A stretch of DNA of 20,243 nucleotides from Priapulus caudatus. Taxonomy: Eukaryota > Priapulida > Priapulimorpha > Priapulimorphida > Priapulidae. The DNA is taken from positions 592,666-612,908 of the forward strand of contig NW_014577087.1 of assembly GCF_000485595.1 (NCBI RefSeq). The letters are read 5' to 3'. A program made the translations under genes and the position numbers. Position 1 is the stretch's first letter. The number at the start of each line of letters is the position of its first letter. The notes below the pieces were generated by a model, which was given only the letters and a program-made list of their open reading frames with translations, did no database searches and was not told where the DNA came from. Of the stretch, positions 11,797 to 20,148 are shown one piece after another.

Positions 11797-12710
11797 CTTC
11801 ATTAATGCGCATCAGTCATAAACATGTTCTCTTTCGTTTCGTTTCTTCTAATCGTTTATACGCTCTATTCGTCGGTGTAATTTAACATTTCATTTTAAGT
11901 TGATTAGTGCGTGCAATCTCTCGTCTTAGTGTTCATCCTTTAAGGTTCTGACACTTCGAATTTCTATTTACTTCCAGATATGTACGCGACAGTAAACATT
12001 CTAATAAGATATACTGCACGGATATATGCATTTGTGCATTTTTCTATTTGAATTCAGCTAAATTCGGAAAACAAGCAGAAACGAATGACAAAGCAATATA
12101 TCAAGGTCGTCACTTACTGTCACGAGAAGATGTTTGAAGTTAAAATTCGATCAAGCTAAAAATTAATGCATTTTGCCGTAAAAAAACGTAAATGCCCGTG
12201 CCGAACATATTCTGTTATTATACGTTAATGCCATAAAAACCGTAGGAGCCTATATTAGCCAGTTTCTGATTATGATACTTATTACGTGAAAAACCGGATA
12301 CGGACCACGCTTTAGAAATGTCTATCTATCAGACATGTTACTGTTACTAATGCATGTGATCAGGACGCGATGTAAATGAAAGCGGCTCGTTACAGCCGCA
12401 CGTCTGCTGCATGATGCCTCTCATAATAGGGGACGTCACGTGCAAATTCATTTCAGTCGAATTTTATCTTTCATAGATGACGACACGCTCGCCATGCTCC
12501 TGAAAGCAATGCTTACACAGCAAGCCAGGTCATCATCTAATCTAATCCAGCATTTCTCACGTTTAAAGTGATGCGTCTCGGACTATCGTCGCTACATTGA
12601 AAAACATTTCGCGGTACTTCCCTCGCTTATCTTCCCCGTTGTTGTGATGTTACGTAACGTTGTGCCGTTTCTCTCGCAAAGCTGTGAGCCGTGGCGTTGG
12701 ACGTGAGATA
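10437..12710. other. Intron 2, AT-rich unique sequence with TA arrays
   Basis: A short alternating CG/GCGTGC patch (10438-10485) borders the CT array, and then the sequence becomes AT-rich. TA dinucleotide arrays lie at about 10880-10955 (interrupted) and 11749-11794 (nearly perfect). No coding frame of useful length, RNA gene or transposon terminus was recognised. Whether the left arm of the inverted repeat extends into this stretch cannot be judged, because the right arm runs off the window. Confidence 0.6.
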
Positions 12711-12812
12711 TCATTTCGAAACATAATGATGTGCCCCATATTGTCTGACAAAGCTCACATTCCCGTTGTAGAGATAATGGATACGGAACAATGCGTACTA
12801 TAATAAAATAAA

Positions 12813-12849
<37 letters not shown>

Positions 12850-13824
12850 TAATAATGAATATAATAAATAATATTAATAATATAAATATATAACTACTTA
12901 AACAACCAATAATATTTAGTATGCGCTACATAACATCGCCATCGATCGGTCTGTTCGTTTATTAGCGGGGACATCTATGTATCGCAGCAGTTTATTGTAT
13001 GCTTGTTTTGCCAAACACGAGAGCTGCGGTGCTATGCCACAGACATAAAAGCCTATCAGGGGAATGCGCTGCAGTCGTGTTGTAGATTTTCCGCCGTCGC
13101 CGCTGTCCGTGCATGCGAGCTCCGTGCAGAGATGCCATGTAAACGTATTAAATGGACGCCATAAAAGCATGCACTGAATCACAGCGTGGATTCTCTGATG
13201 CGGATTGTACCTGCTTATCTGAATGGAGTTATCGCAGTGCTGCTATGATCATTGCGTGCTATATTTAGCACGCAGTAGTGTGTGTATTATGGTACACCCA
13301 CCTATACGCCGTTTTCGCATTTGATTGTCGTTTGATTGGTGGTAAACTGATTGCAACATGCAATAATTGAACAGCAGTAATTGCTTTTTACAACGCTGAA
13401 ATGATATATCTTGAATGAATATTGACACATTGTGGCATTTCATCTATGGGAGCCGCATATATTCGCTCGCCTCACTCTACACATCACGCTGCGGCGCGCC
13501 ACGCCACGCACGCACGCCACACACCACGCACGCACGCCACGCACACACACACACAACACACACACACACGCACACACGCACACACACACCCCTCACACAC
13601 ACGCACACGCACACACACGCCCACACGTACACACACACCGCTGCACGCACACACACACACACACACACCACACACACACACAGCACACACACAGCACACT
13701 TACACGCTTACACACTTACACACTTTACACACACTTACACACACACACACACACACACAACACACACACACAGCACACACACACCACAAACACACAAAAT
13801 ACTACACACTCTTACACACACACA

Positions 13825-13887
<63 letters not shown>

Positions 13888-13925
13888 CACACCGACGCAG
13901 CCACACGCCTCACGACGCACGCACG

Positions 13926-13970
<45 letters not shown>

Positions 13971-14092
13971 CACCAATATATCATATATATATATATATTT
14001 AATCCTCGTCTTGCCTTCGTTGACAGAAGTATGCCCATCTCGCCAGCGTTCGCTGATCCGAATTACGCTAGCCCATAGAGGCAATCCAAGCC

Positions 14093-14405
14093 ATGGCGAC
14101 CAATTGACATAGATGAGCGGCGAATCCCGGTGCTGCGCCTACTGCGCAGACGACTTCCAGCAGAGGATGAGTCCCGATGCCGCGCCGTCGTCGAGCGTGA
14201 GGTAGCGCTCAGTGCATGCGAAAGCTCTCCTACGACATCGAGAGATTAGAGAGAATGGGGACTCAGTCCGGCTGACAACTCCGACCACGATATTAGCCTC
14301 GGAGATCTGAGATCGAAGACGAGGGCAGAAACCTGCACGACCAGGCGGAGGACGGCGGGCCGACGGTGACTGGCACCATCGGTGAAGATCGTGAAAACGA
14401 TACAG
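14093..14405 (+). pseudogene. Frameshifted inverted copy of CNGA exon 1
   Basis: Aligns to 18844-18548 but is 313 nt against 297. The ATG is retained, yet an extra A after the third codon produces a stop at codon 5, and many further one-base insertions and deletions follow. The donor has lost one G (ATACAGTTAGG against ATACAGGTTAGG). The copy cannot encode the N-terminus as written. It is either a decayed duplicate or uncorrected sequencing error, and the net gain of 16 nt shows an insertion bias. Confidence 0.9.
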
Positions 14406-14916
14406 TTAGGAAGAACGCGAATGGATGCTCGCCATCTGCTGGTTGTACGCGGCGCTTGTTGATGCTTACCGCTTAAAATCGACGTAATCCGTAATGCTTA
14501 CTATAATCGTTCAACATCGTGTCACCGGTGGGAGGGTGGACTGCTCTAGCAGGGGCAAAAGCGGCACAGTCAATCACGAATTTTTAGAGGGAATATAAAA
14601 TGCTAAAATAAATTGCATGAGTTAAAATCACATTTAAATACGTGAGTTCAGCTTGTGTCATCGTCATCCCTCGAGTGCCTCACACCCACCCCACCTCACT
14701 ATGCACGCTTGCCCTGGACCTTTGCTTTATATATTACCTCGACATTGTTCACTTGAATAATTGTAATTTTTCTCCCTTCCCCAACTATGGAAGGTACCTC
14801 AGGCTGACGGCCCTGTCATATATATTAATCTAATCGTTATTCCTGCCAAAATCTGTGTCAAATTCGCTCTCCTATCATAATCGTGCGTCAGTATAGTATC
14901 CTATAATATCGTATCT

Positions 14917-15236
14917 AGGGCCGTAGCCTGCAGGGCAGGGGGCGGGGGGCAACAGGAGAAAAGGGAAAATTTTGTTCCCTAGATATTAGAGCCAACATAA
15001 AAAAAAAGTTCTCACTAAAGAGAGAATTTGTCATAGTTCAGAATGAACCCCCCCCCACTGTACATCGTACTCAAAAGTGACCTCACATGTCCATCTCCTG
15101 CCGCATCTACATTTTTTCAAGAAAATTTCTGTGCGGAGGACCCCCACACCCGCACCCCCTGTCTCTCACCCCCTCTTTTGAAATCCTGGATCGCCACTTG
15201 CCCCCACTAGAAATTTGCCTCAGCCTACGTGGCCCT
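14917..15236. mobile_element. Left-arm copy of the AGGGCCGTAG TIR element
   Basis: Counterpart of the element at 17785-18068, carried in the inverted arm. Its ends read AGGGCCGTAGCCTG and, with an inserted T, CAGCCTACGTGGCCCT. It is about 320 bp against about 284 bp in the right arm. It contains poly-G and poly-C stretches at about 14937-14950 and 15049-15057. Confidence 0.65.
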
Positions 15237-15430
15237 GCGTATCACATTCGCATCATATCGTATCATGTTCACAATATTTTCTTAAAACCCATTCAAATAA
15301 AATTATATTAATATGATTTAGATTTTCCAAACTAATATAATTCCCCGAACCGAAAGTAGGCAACAAACTCACGGAATTCCATTGAAGTACGGATGAACCC
15401 TAACCTCCTCCATCCGCTCCTGCCTTCCAG

Positions 15431-15639
15431 CTTCTGAAATTTTGGTCACGCGGCAAGATAGGACAATTCAGGTCGCAGCAGCAGGGCCCGGACTCCTTCC
15501 TGGAAAAGTTCTTGCAATGGCGCCGTCCGGACCTAAACCAATGGCCCGAGGACGATGAGAACCCGCTCCGCGAACACCACCGCAAGCCAGCGTGGCGCAC
15601 CAAACATCATGCGAACAAGCGTTCGAATCGCGCGCGACC
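15431..15639 (+). pseudogene. Frameshifted inverted copy of CNGA exon 2
   Basis: Aligns to 17601-17408 with both splice sites preserved (CCTTCCAG|CTT and CGACC|GTGAGT) but is 209 nt against 194. LLKFWSRGK and PDSFLEKF can still be read near the start, then insertions alter the frame. The net gain of 15 nt is not a multiple consistent with the exon's original phase (209 nt leaves the same remainder, but internal shifts scramble the residues between). As with the exon 1 copy, it may be a relic or an error-rich duplicate of the true exon. Confidence 0.88.
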
Positions 15640-15724
15640 GTGAGTCAATGTTATTATACTAGCATGTACTAGATGTAACTAGCTGTACGTCCTGTGTTGT
15701 GTTGGTTTGCTGTTGTGTTTGGTT

Positions 15725-15992
15725 TATGTTTGTAGTTATGTTATGTTTATATATGTATATTATGTTATGCTTTATGTTATGTTATTGTTACTGTTATTTT
15801 ATGTTATGATGCGTTATGTTATGTTAATGCTTATGTTTATGTTATGTTATGTTATGTTATGTTATTATATTTATGTTATGTTGTTTTTATGTTATGTTAT
15901 GTTTATGTATTATGTTATGTTATGTTATGTATATGTATATGTATGTTCATGCTTATGTTATGTTATGCTTTATGTTATGTTATGTTAGTGTT
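15725..15992. repeat. TTATG pentanucleotide array
   Basis: About 265 bp of TTATG with T-rich and TATG interruptions, beginning right after a short TTGTG tract. It is the reverse complement family of the CATAA array at 6107-6219. It ends in TTAGTGCGCGCACACACGCTC, resembling how the other array runs into a GC/TG block. The Tyr-Val-Met frame over it is a repeat translation. Confidence 0.93.
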
Positions 15993-16068
15993 ATGTTATA
16001 GTTAGTGCGCGCACACACGCTCACACACAGGTTTCGATATGTGACTGCGAAACTGTGCGCATTTATAA

Positions 16069-16525
16069 AGGCCGTCGCACACCTACCCAAAAATCGGTCC
16101 GATTAAAAAATCTCTTCATCGTTTGTAAAATCGGCTCATCGCGACGCCTTCCGATAAACACCCGCACACCTATGATAAAATTGATTATTTAAATCTCCCT
16201 CAATTTCGTTCGTCCACGCTTTGTCTATGATAGGCGCCATTTTGAATGTCATGTGACACGGGCACGTTCAGCTATTGGCTGTTCAATATTTATCGTAAAG
16301 GATTTTTCTGAGTTCATGCGCACACCACAAAATCTTGTCGGATTAAACAAAATCGCTTCAAAATAATCGGTTCAAAATCAAACATGTTTGATTTGGAACG
16401 ATCACCCGATAAAAATAATCGTAAGTAAAATCGCCTACAAATGAACGCGCACACCTACCCGATATCGGCTGATTTTTATCGGGCCGATTAAATCGCGTGA
16501 AAAATCGGCTGGTGTGCGACGGCCT
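16069..16525. mobile_element. 457-bp MITE, PIF/Harbinger-like
   Basis: The ends are a perfect 15-bp terminal inverted repeat, AGGCCGTCGCACACC and its complement GGTGTGCGACGGCCT, flanked by TAA on both sides (16066-16068 and 16526-16528). A 3-bp TAA target duplication is typical of PIF/Harbinger transposons. There is no coding frame, so it is non-autonomous. CGCACACC recurs inside at 16076, 16163, 16319 and 16448, usually followed by a CCGAT/ATCGG-type motif, giving a structure of repeated subterminal modules. It sits in the spacer between the inverted-repeat arms. Confidence 0.82.
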
Positions 16526-16528
16526 TAA

Positions 16529-17271
16529 CTTGAGCAGCTATCGGAGCGTGCATGGTGGAGTTTGGCCTATCACTGCATGCATATTCGTTCCGAAGTGGCT
16601 GCGCAATTTCCCTACGCGGGTGGGTGCACGTGCGCGTTATCCCCCGAGGTTACCCTCGCGCATTGTATTCGCCAAGACGGAATTTACCGAGCTATACAGC
16701 GACGGAAGCAGTAGAGAATAGCATGCGCACACGAAATCTCGGCAGCATATAGGCGCAGCGGCAGCGTCTTCGTTAATATTCTTCCGTAATTAGTGAGTCT
16801 TGCGCTCATCGTGAGTATTGAGTGCACGCACCGCGGCAGCGTGGATACATAAGCACCATGCACGAGCGTGGCAGATTACTGCCGGCGCTCGGCCCAATCT
16901 CCATCACGCGAGCCTGACCGCCCACGTATAGCGAGCGTAAACAGTCTAAACACACGTAAATACTAGAGGAGTAGAGATTGATTTCTGAAAGTTTTCTGCG
17001 AAGCTTCGGCGATATGGCGATGCGCGCGCGCGTCACACGACCGAGATCCCGCGCGCCTTATATGGACATATTACGTCATCCGCCGCCGCAAAAGCATTCG
17101 CGCCGTACTTCGCGCGATGCGGATTGATGTCATCGTGCTAAAAATAATCAGGCAGTTTTAGCGAATCGGCTGAGACCGCGTATTGCGCAATTCGTTTATA
17201 TCATTTGAGTGTTATGCGATATGTAGCCACAGTAGGAGGTAAAGTATTTCGCATATTATATATATTATTAT
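16529..17271. other. Inverted-repeat spacer, unique GC-richer sequence
   Basis: No coding exon recognised; the frames at 16497-16721 and 16806-17036 have no family features. A perfect CArG box CCTTATATGG (17056-17065) is followed within about 10 bp by ATTACGTCATC, an ATF/CREB-like site, and the neighbourhood is CpG-rich (16990-17130). This could be an intronic regulatory element, but no functional evidence is visible. Confidence 0.45.
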
Positions 17272-17360
17272 AACAACACAACACAACACAACACAACACA
17301 ACACAACACAACACAACACAACACAACACAACACAACACAACACAACACAACACAACAAC
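17272..17360. repeat. ACAAC (TTGTG) pentanucleotide array
   Basis: About 17 near-perfect copies of the ACAAC pentamer, directly downstream of the exon 2 donor region in transcript sense. The left arm has only a short degraded TTGTG tract at the matching place (about 15692-15722), so the array marks the inner limit of the inverted repeat. Confidence 0.95.
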
Positions 17361-17407
17361 GTACAGCTAGTACATCTAGTACATCTAGTATAATAACATT
17401 GACTCAC

Positions 17408-17601
17408 GGTCGCGCGGCGATTCGAGCTTGTTCCATGATGTTGGTGGCGCCACCTGGCTTCGGTGGTGTTCGCGGAGCCGGGTTCTCATCGTCCTCGCCA
17501 TTGTTTAGGTCCGGACCCGCCATTGCAAACTTTTCCAGGAAGGAGTCCGGCCGCTGCTGCGACTGATTGTCCTTCTTGCCGCGTGACCAAAATTTCAGAA
17601 G
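17408..17601 (-). CDS. CNGA: CNGA exon 2: calmodulin-site-like and RPDSFLEKF block (aa 100-164)
   Basis: This 194-nt exon is bounded by TGCTTCCAG|CTT and CGACC|GTGAGT, both good splice sites. In phase 0 it reads LLKFWSRGKK, then RPDSFLEKF at aa 116-124, then an acidic and Pro/Gly-rich linker ending IAAR plus two bases of a proline codon. RPDSFLEKF is nearly identical to RPDSFLERF in the N-terminus of vertebrate CNGA2, and a similar block is present in CNGA3. That identifies the exon although it precedes the membrane domain. The phase-2 end matches the single leading base of exon 3. The exon was missed by simple ORF scanning because it lacks its own start codon. An inverted copy of 209 nt lies at 15431-15639 on the other strand, with frame-disrupting insertions. 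Confidence 0.88.
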
Positions 17602-17784
17602 CTGGAAGCAGGAGCGGATGGAGGAGGTTAGGGTTAATCGTACTTCAATGGAATGTCCGTGAGTTTGTTGCCTATTTCGGTTCGGGGATTATATTAGTTG
17701 GAAATCTAATCTTATAAATATATTTTATTTGATGGGTTTTAAGGAAATATTGTGACATGTTACGATATGATGCGATGTGATACC

Positions 17785-18068
17785 AGGGCCGTAGGCTGAG
17801 CAAATTTCTAGTGGGGGCAGTGGCGAATCCAGGATTTCAAAGAGGGGGTGAGAGACAGGTGCGGGTGTGGGGGTCCTCCCACAGAAATTTTTTGAAAATG
17901 TAGATCGCAGGAGATGGAATGTGAGGCACTTTTGAGTACATGTACAGCGTTCATTCTGACTATGACAATTCTCTTTTAGTAGAACTTTTTTGTTGTTGCT
18001 CTAAAATCTAGGGAACAAAATTTTCCCTTTTCTCCTTTGCCCCCCCCCTCCCTGCAGGCTACGGCCCT
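17785..18068. mobile_element. Short TIR element in CNGA intron 1 (hAT-like MITE candidate)
   Basis: Ends are AGGGCCGTAGGCTG and CAGGCTACGGCCCT, a 14-bp inverted repeat with one mismatch. CAGGG at the left edge resembles hAT termini, but the right edge reads CCCTA rather than CCCTG. Flanking GATAC on both sides is ambiguous because the surrounding DNA is itself GATAC-like. The interior is non-coding with poly-G/poly-C runs (about 17852-17875 and 18040-18051). Family assignment is tentative. Confidence 0.6.
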
Positions 18069-18160
18069 AGATACGATATTATAGGATACTATATGACACG
18101 ATATGATAGGAGACGATTTGACACAATTTGGCAGGATACGATTAGATAATATATATGATC

Positions 18161-18174
18161 AGGGCCGTAGCCTG
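18161..18174. mobile_element. Solo terminus of the same TIR family
   Basis: AGGGCCGTAGCCTG repeats the terminus of the 17785-18068 element exactly as seen at its right end, 92 bp away. No matching opposite end was found in the following 400 bp, so it is a truncated second copy or the edge of a longer composite. A counterpart with one inserted base lies in the left arm at 14800-14814. Confidence 0.55.
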
Positions 18175-18547
18175 AGTACCTTCATAGTTGGGAGGGAGAA
18201 AATTACATAATTCAAGTGAACAATGTCGAGGTAATATAAAGCAAAGGTCCCAGTCAACGTGCATAGTGAGGTGGGGTGGGTGTGAGGCGACTCGAAGGGA
18301 TCACGAATGACACCAAGCTGACTCACGTATTTAAATGTGATTTTAACTCATCATTTTATTTTATATTTTATTTCCCTCAAAAATTTAGTGAATTGACTGT
18401 CCCTTTTGCCCCTCTAGAGGCCGTCACCCTCCACCTGGTGACACGATGTTGAACGATTAAGTAACATTACGGATTACCGATTTTAACGGTAACATCACAA
18501 GCGCCGCGTTTCACCAGAATGGCGAGCATCCATCGCTTCTTCCTAAC

Positions 18548-18844
18548 CTGTATCGTTTTCACGATCTTCACCATGGTGCCACCGTCGCCCGCCGCCTCCG
18601 CCTGGTCGTGCATGGCTGCCTCGTCTTCGATCTTCAAGATCTCCGAGCTAATATCGTTGTCGGAGTTGTCAGCCGGACTGAGTCCGCCATTCTCTCTAAT
18701 CTCTTCGATGTCGTAAGAGAGCTTTCGCATGCTGAGCCTACTCACGCTCGGACCGGCCGGCATCGGACTCAGTCTCTGCTGAAGTCCGTTCGCAGTCAGG
18801 CCAGCACCGGGATTCGCCGGCTCTTCTATGTCAATGGTCGCCAT
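18548..18844 (-). CDS. CNGA: CNGA exon 1: N-terminal cytoplasmic segment (aa 1-99)
   Basis: This exon encodes residues 1-99, an acidic, Ser-rich, probably disordered cytoplasmic N-terminus with no signal peptide. The start at 18844 is preferred because an in-frame TAG lies 13-15 nt upstream (18857-18859) and the ATG has a strong context (A at -3, G at +4). The exon ends CAG|GTTAGG in phase 0. The last residues, MVKIVKTIQ, join LLKFW of exon 2 to make a basic amphipathic stretch that aligns without gaps to the IVRLVGIIREW region of vertebrate CNGA2, a known Ca2+/calmodulin-binding segment. An alternative donor about 57 nt downstream (CTG|GTGAAA) is also in phase 0, but its extra residues break that alignment. 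The rest of the exon resembles nothing I recognise. A frameshifted inverted copy lies at 14093-14405. Confidence 0.83.
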
Positions 18845-18926
18845 CTTAGATTGCTTCTATGCTAGCGTAATTCGGTCAGCGAACGCTGGCGAGATGGCAT
18901 ACTTCTGCAACAAGGCAAGACGAGGA

Positions 18927-18930
<4 letters not shown>
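18845..18930 (-). promoter_or_regulatory. CNGA 5' UTR / proximal upstream region
   Basis: About 85 bp between the start codon and a TA/TG microsatellite. It contains an in-frame TAG just upstream of the ATG and no clear TATA box or splice acceptor. If transcription starts here the UTR is very short; otherwise it must cross the microsatellite or be spliced from further upstream. No promoter motif is convincing. Confidence 0.4.
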
Positions 18931-19005
<75 letters not shown>

Positions 19006-19060
19006 CGTGCGTGCGTGCGTGCGTGCGTGCGGTGCGTACGTGGCGCGGCGCGCGCGGTGT

Positions 19061-19108
<48 letters not shown>

Positions 19109-19150
19109 TGTGTGTGGTTGTGATGTGTGTGTGTGTGGTGTGTGTTGTGT

Positions 19151-19197
<47 letters not shown>

Positions 19198-19436
19198 GTG
19201 TGTGGTTTGTAATTGTGTGTGTGTGTGTGTGTGTGTGTTTGTTGTGTGTGTGCGAGTGGGGGTGCGTATGTGTGTAAGTGTGTAAGTGCGTGAGGGTGTG
19301 TATGTGTGTGGTGTGTGGTGTGTGGTGTGTGTGTGTGTGTGTGTGTGGTGTGTGTGTGTGTGCGTGTGTGTGTGTACGTGTGCGTTGTGTGCGTGTGCGT
19401 GTGTGTGTGAGGGTGTGTGTGTGTGCGTGTGTTGCG

Positions 19437-19480
<44 letters not shown>

Positions 19481-19530
19481 CGTGCGTGCGTGTGTGCGTG
19501 CGTGCGTGCGTGCGCGCGCGCGTGTGTGTA
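18931..19530. repeat. TA then TG/CG compound microsatellite, about 600 bp
   Basis: A TA run (18931-18964) passes into TG repeats interrupted by GTGC/GCGC blocks and ends in GCGT and CG repeats near 19475-19522. It lies immediately upstream of CNGA exon 1 in transcript sense. The left-arm equivalent is at 13494-13998. His-Thr and Cys-Val frames across it are not genes. Confidence 0.95.
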
Positions 19531-20113
19531 GAGTGAGCGAGCGAATATATGCGCTCCCATAGATGAAATGCAATGTGTCAATATTTCATTTCAAGATATA
19601 TCATTTTCACGTTGCAATTAATGCTGTTCAATAATTGCATGTTCAATCAGTTTACCACAATCAATGCGACAATCAAATCGAACGGCGTATGTGGGTGTAC
19701 ATACACACACTAACTGCGTGTAAATATACACGCAATGATCATACAGCACTGATAACTCATTCAAGATAAGCAGGTACATCGCATCAGAGAATCCACCTGT
19801 GATTCAGTGATGCTTTATGGCGTCATTTAATACGTTTACATGGCATCTCTCACGGGAGCTCGCATGCACGGACAGCGGCGACGGGGAAAAATCTACACAC
19901 GACTGCAGCGTATTCCCTGATAGGCTTTTATGTCTGTGGCATACACCCGCAGCTCTCGTGTTTCAAAACAGAGCATCAATAAACTGCTGCGATACATGAT
20001 GTCCCCTAATAATACGACAGACCGATCGATGCGATGTTATGTAAAGCATACTAATATTATTGTTGTTGTTGTTATTAGTATTATTATTATTATTATTATT
20101 AATATTATTATTA

Positions 20114-20148
<35 letters not shown>

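Larger units (their letters stand above)
12711..15720 (+). repeat. Left arm of large inverted repeat (reversed copy of CNGA 5' region)
   Basis: Matches the reverse complement of about 17272-20243 along its whole length in the same order: the block with TCATTTCGAAACATAATGATG, an AAT microsatellite (about 12806-12895), a conserved 500-bp block, a CA-rich microsatellite (13494-13970), a TA run (13976-13998), an exon 1 copy, an intron 1 copy with the same TIR element, an exon 2 copy, the donor sequence GTGAGTCAATG and the start of a TTGTG array. Differences are mostly single-base insertions in this arm. By eye, identity is high but far from perfect. Confidence 0.95.
17602..18547 (-). other. CNGA intron 1
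   Basis: 946 bp from donor GTTAGG (18547) to acceptor TGCTTCCAG (17602). It contains a complete short TIR element (17785-18068), a second copy of the same terminus (18161-18174) and, between them, a degenerate tandem of ATACG/ATATG-like pentamers (about 17760-17783 and 18069-18160) into which the elements appear to have inserted. Confidence 0.85.
1230..18844 (-). other. CNGA: CNGA-type cyclic-nucleotide-gated channel gene, four coding exons
   Basis: This is the gene-level model. Joining 18844-18548, 17601-17408, 5326-5112 and 2626-1230 on the minus strand gives one frame of 700 residues ending in TAG. Introns 1, 2 and 3 are about 0.95, 12.1 and 2.5 kb, in phases 0, 2 and 1. Codons split by introns 2 and 3 restore Pro164 and Gly236. 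The product should be a plasma-membrane tetrameric cation channel opened by cGMP or cAMP, used in sensory transduction. It is A-type rather than B-type because the pore reads TIGET with its glutamate (E381) and the C-terminus has the CNGA leucine zipper. Family membership is certain from motifs. Assignment of exons 1 and 2 rests on strand, splice phase and N-terminal motifs. Which CNGA paralogue it corresponds to cannot be told; invertebrate genes predate the vertebrate CNGA1/2/3 split. Confidence 0.9.

Noticed and set aside
12916-13182. Frame sharing FNTFTWHL...ELACTDSGDG with 19817-19999
   Set aside because: The similarity is the inverted DNA duplication itself; the two copies change frame soon after and no family is recognised.
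13415-14112. Three long overlapping His-Thr-repeat frames on the plus strand
   Set aside because: They are translations of a CA microsatellite in all frames; no composition or domain supports a protein.
15707-15988. Apparent hydrophobic Tyr-Val-Met protein
   Set aside because: Translation of the TTATG pentamer array, not a membrane protein.
18857-19581. Long His-Thr and Cys-Val frames over the TG tract
   Set aside because: Same cause: an uninterrupted dinucleotide repeat has no stops in several frames.
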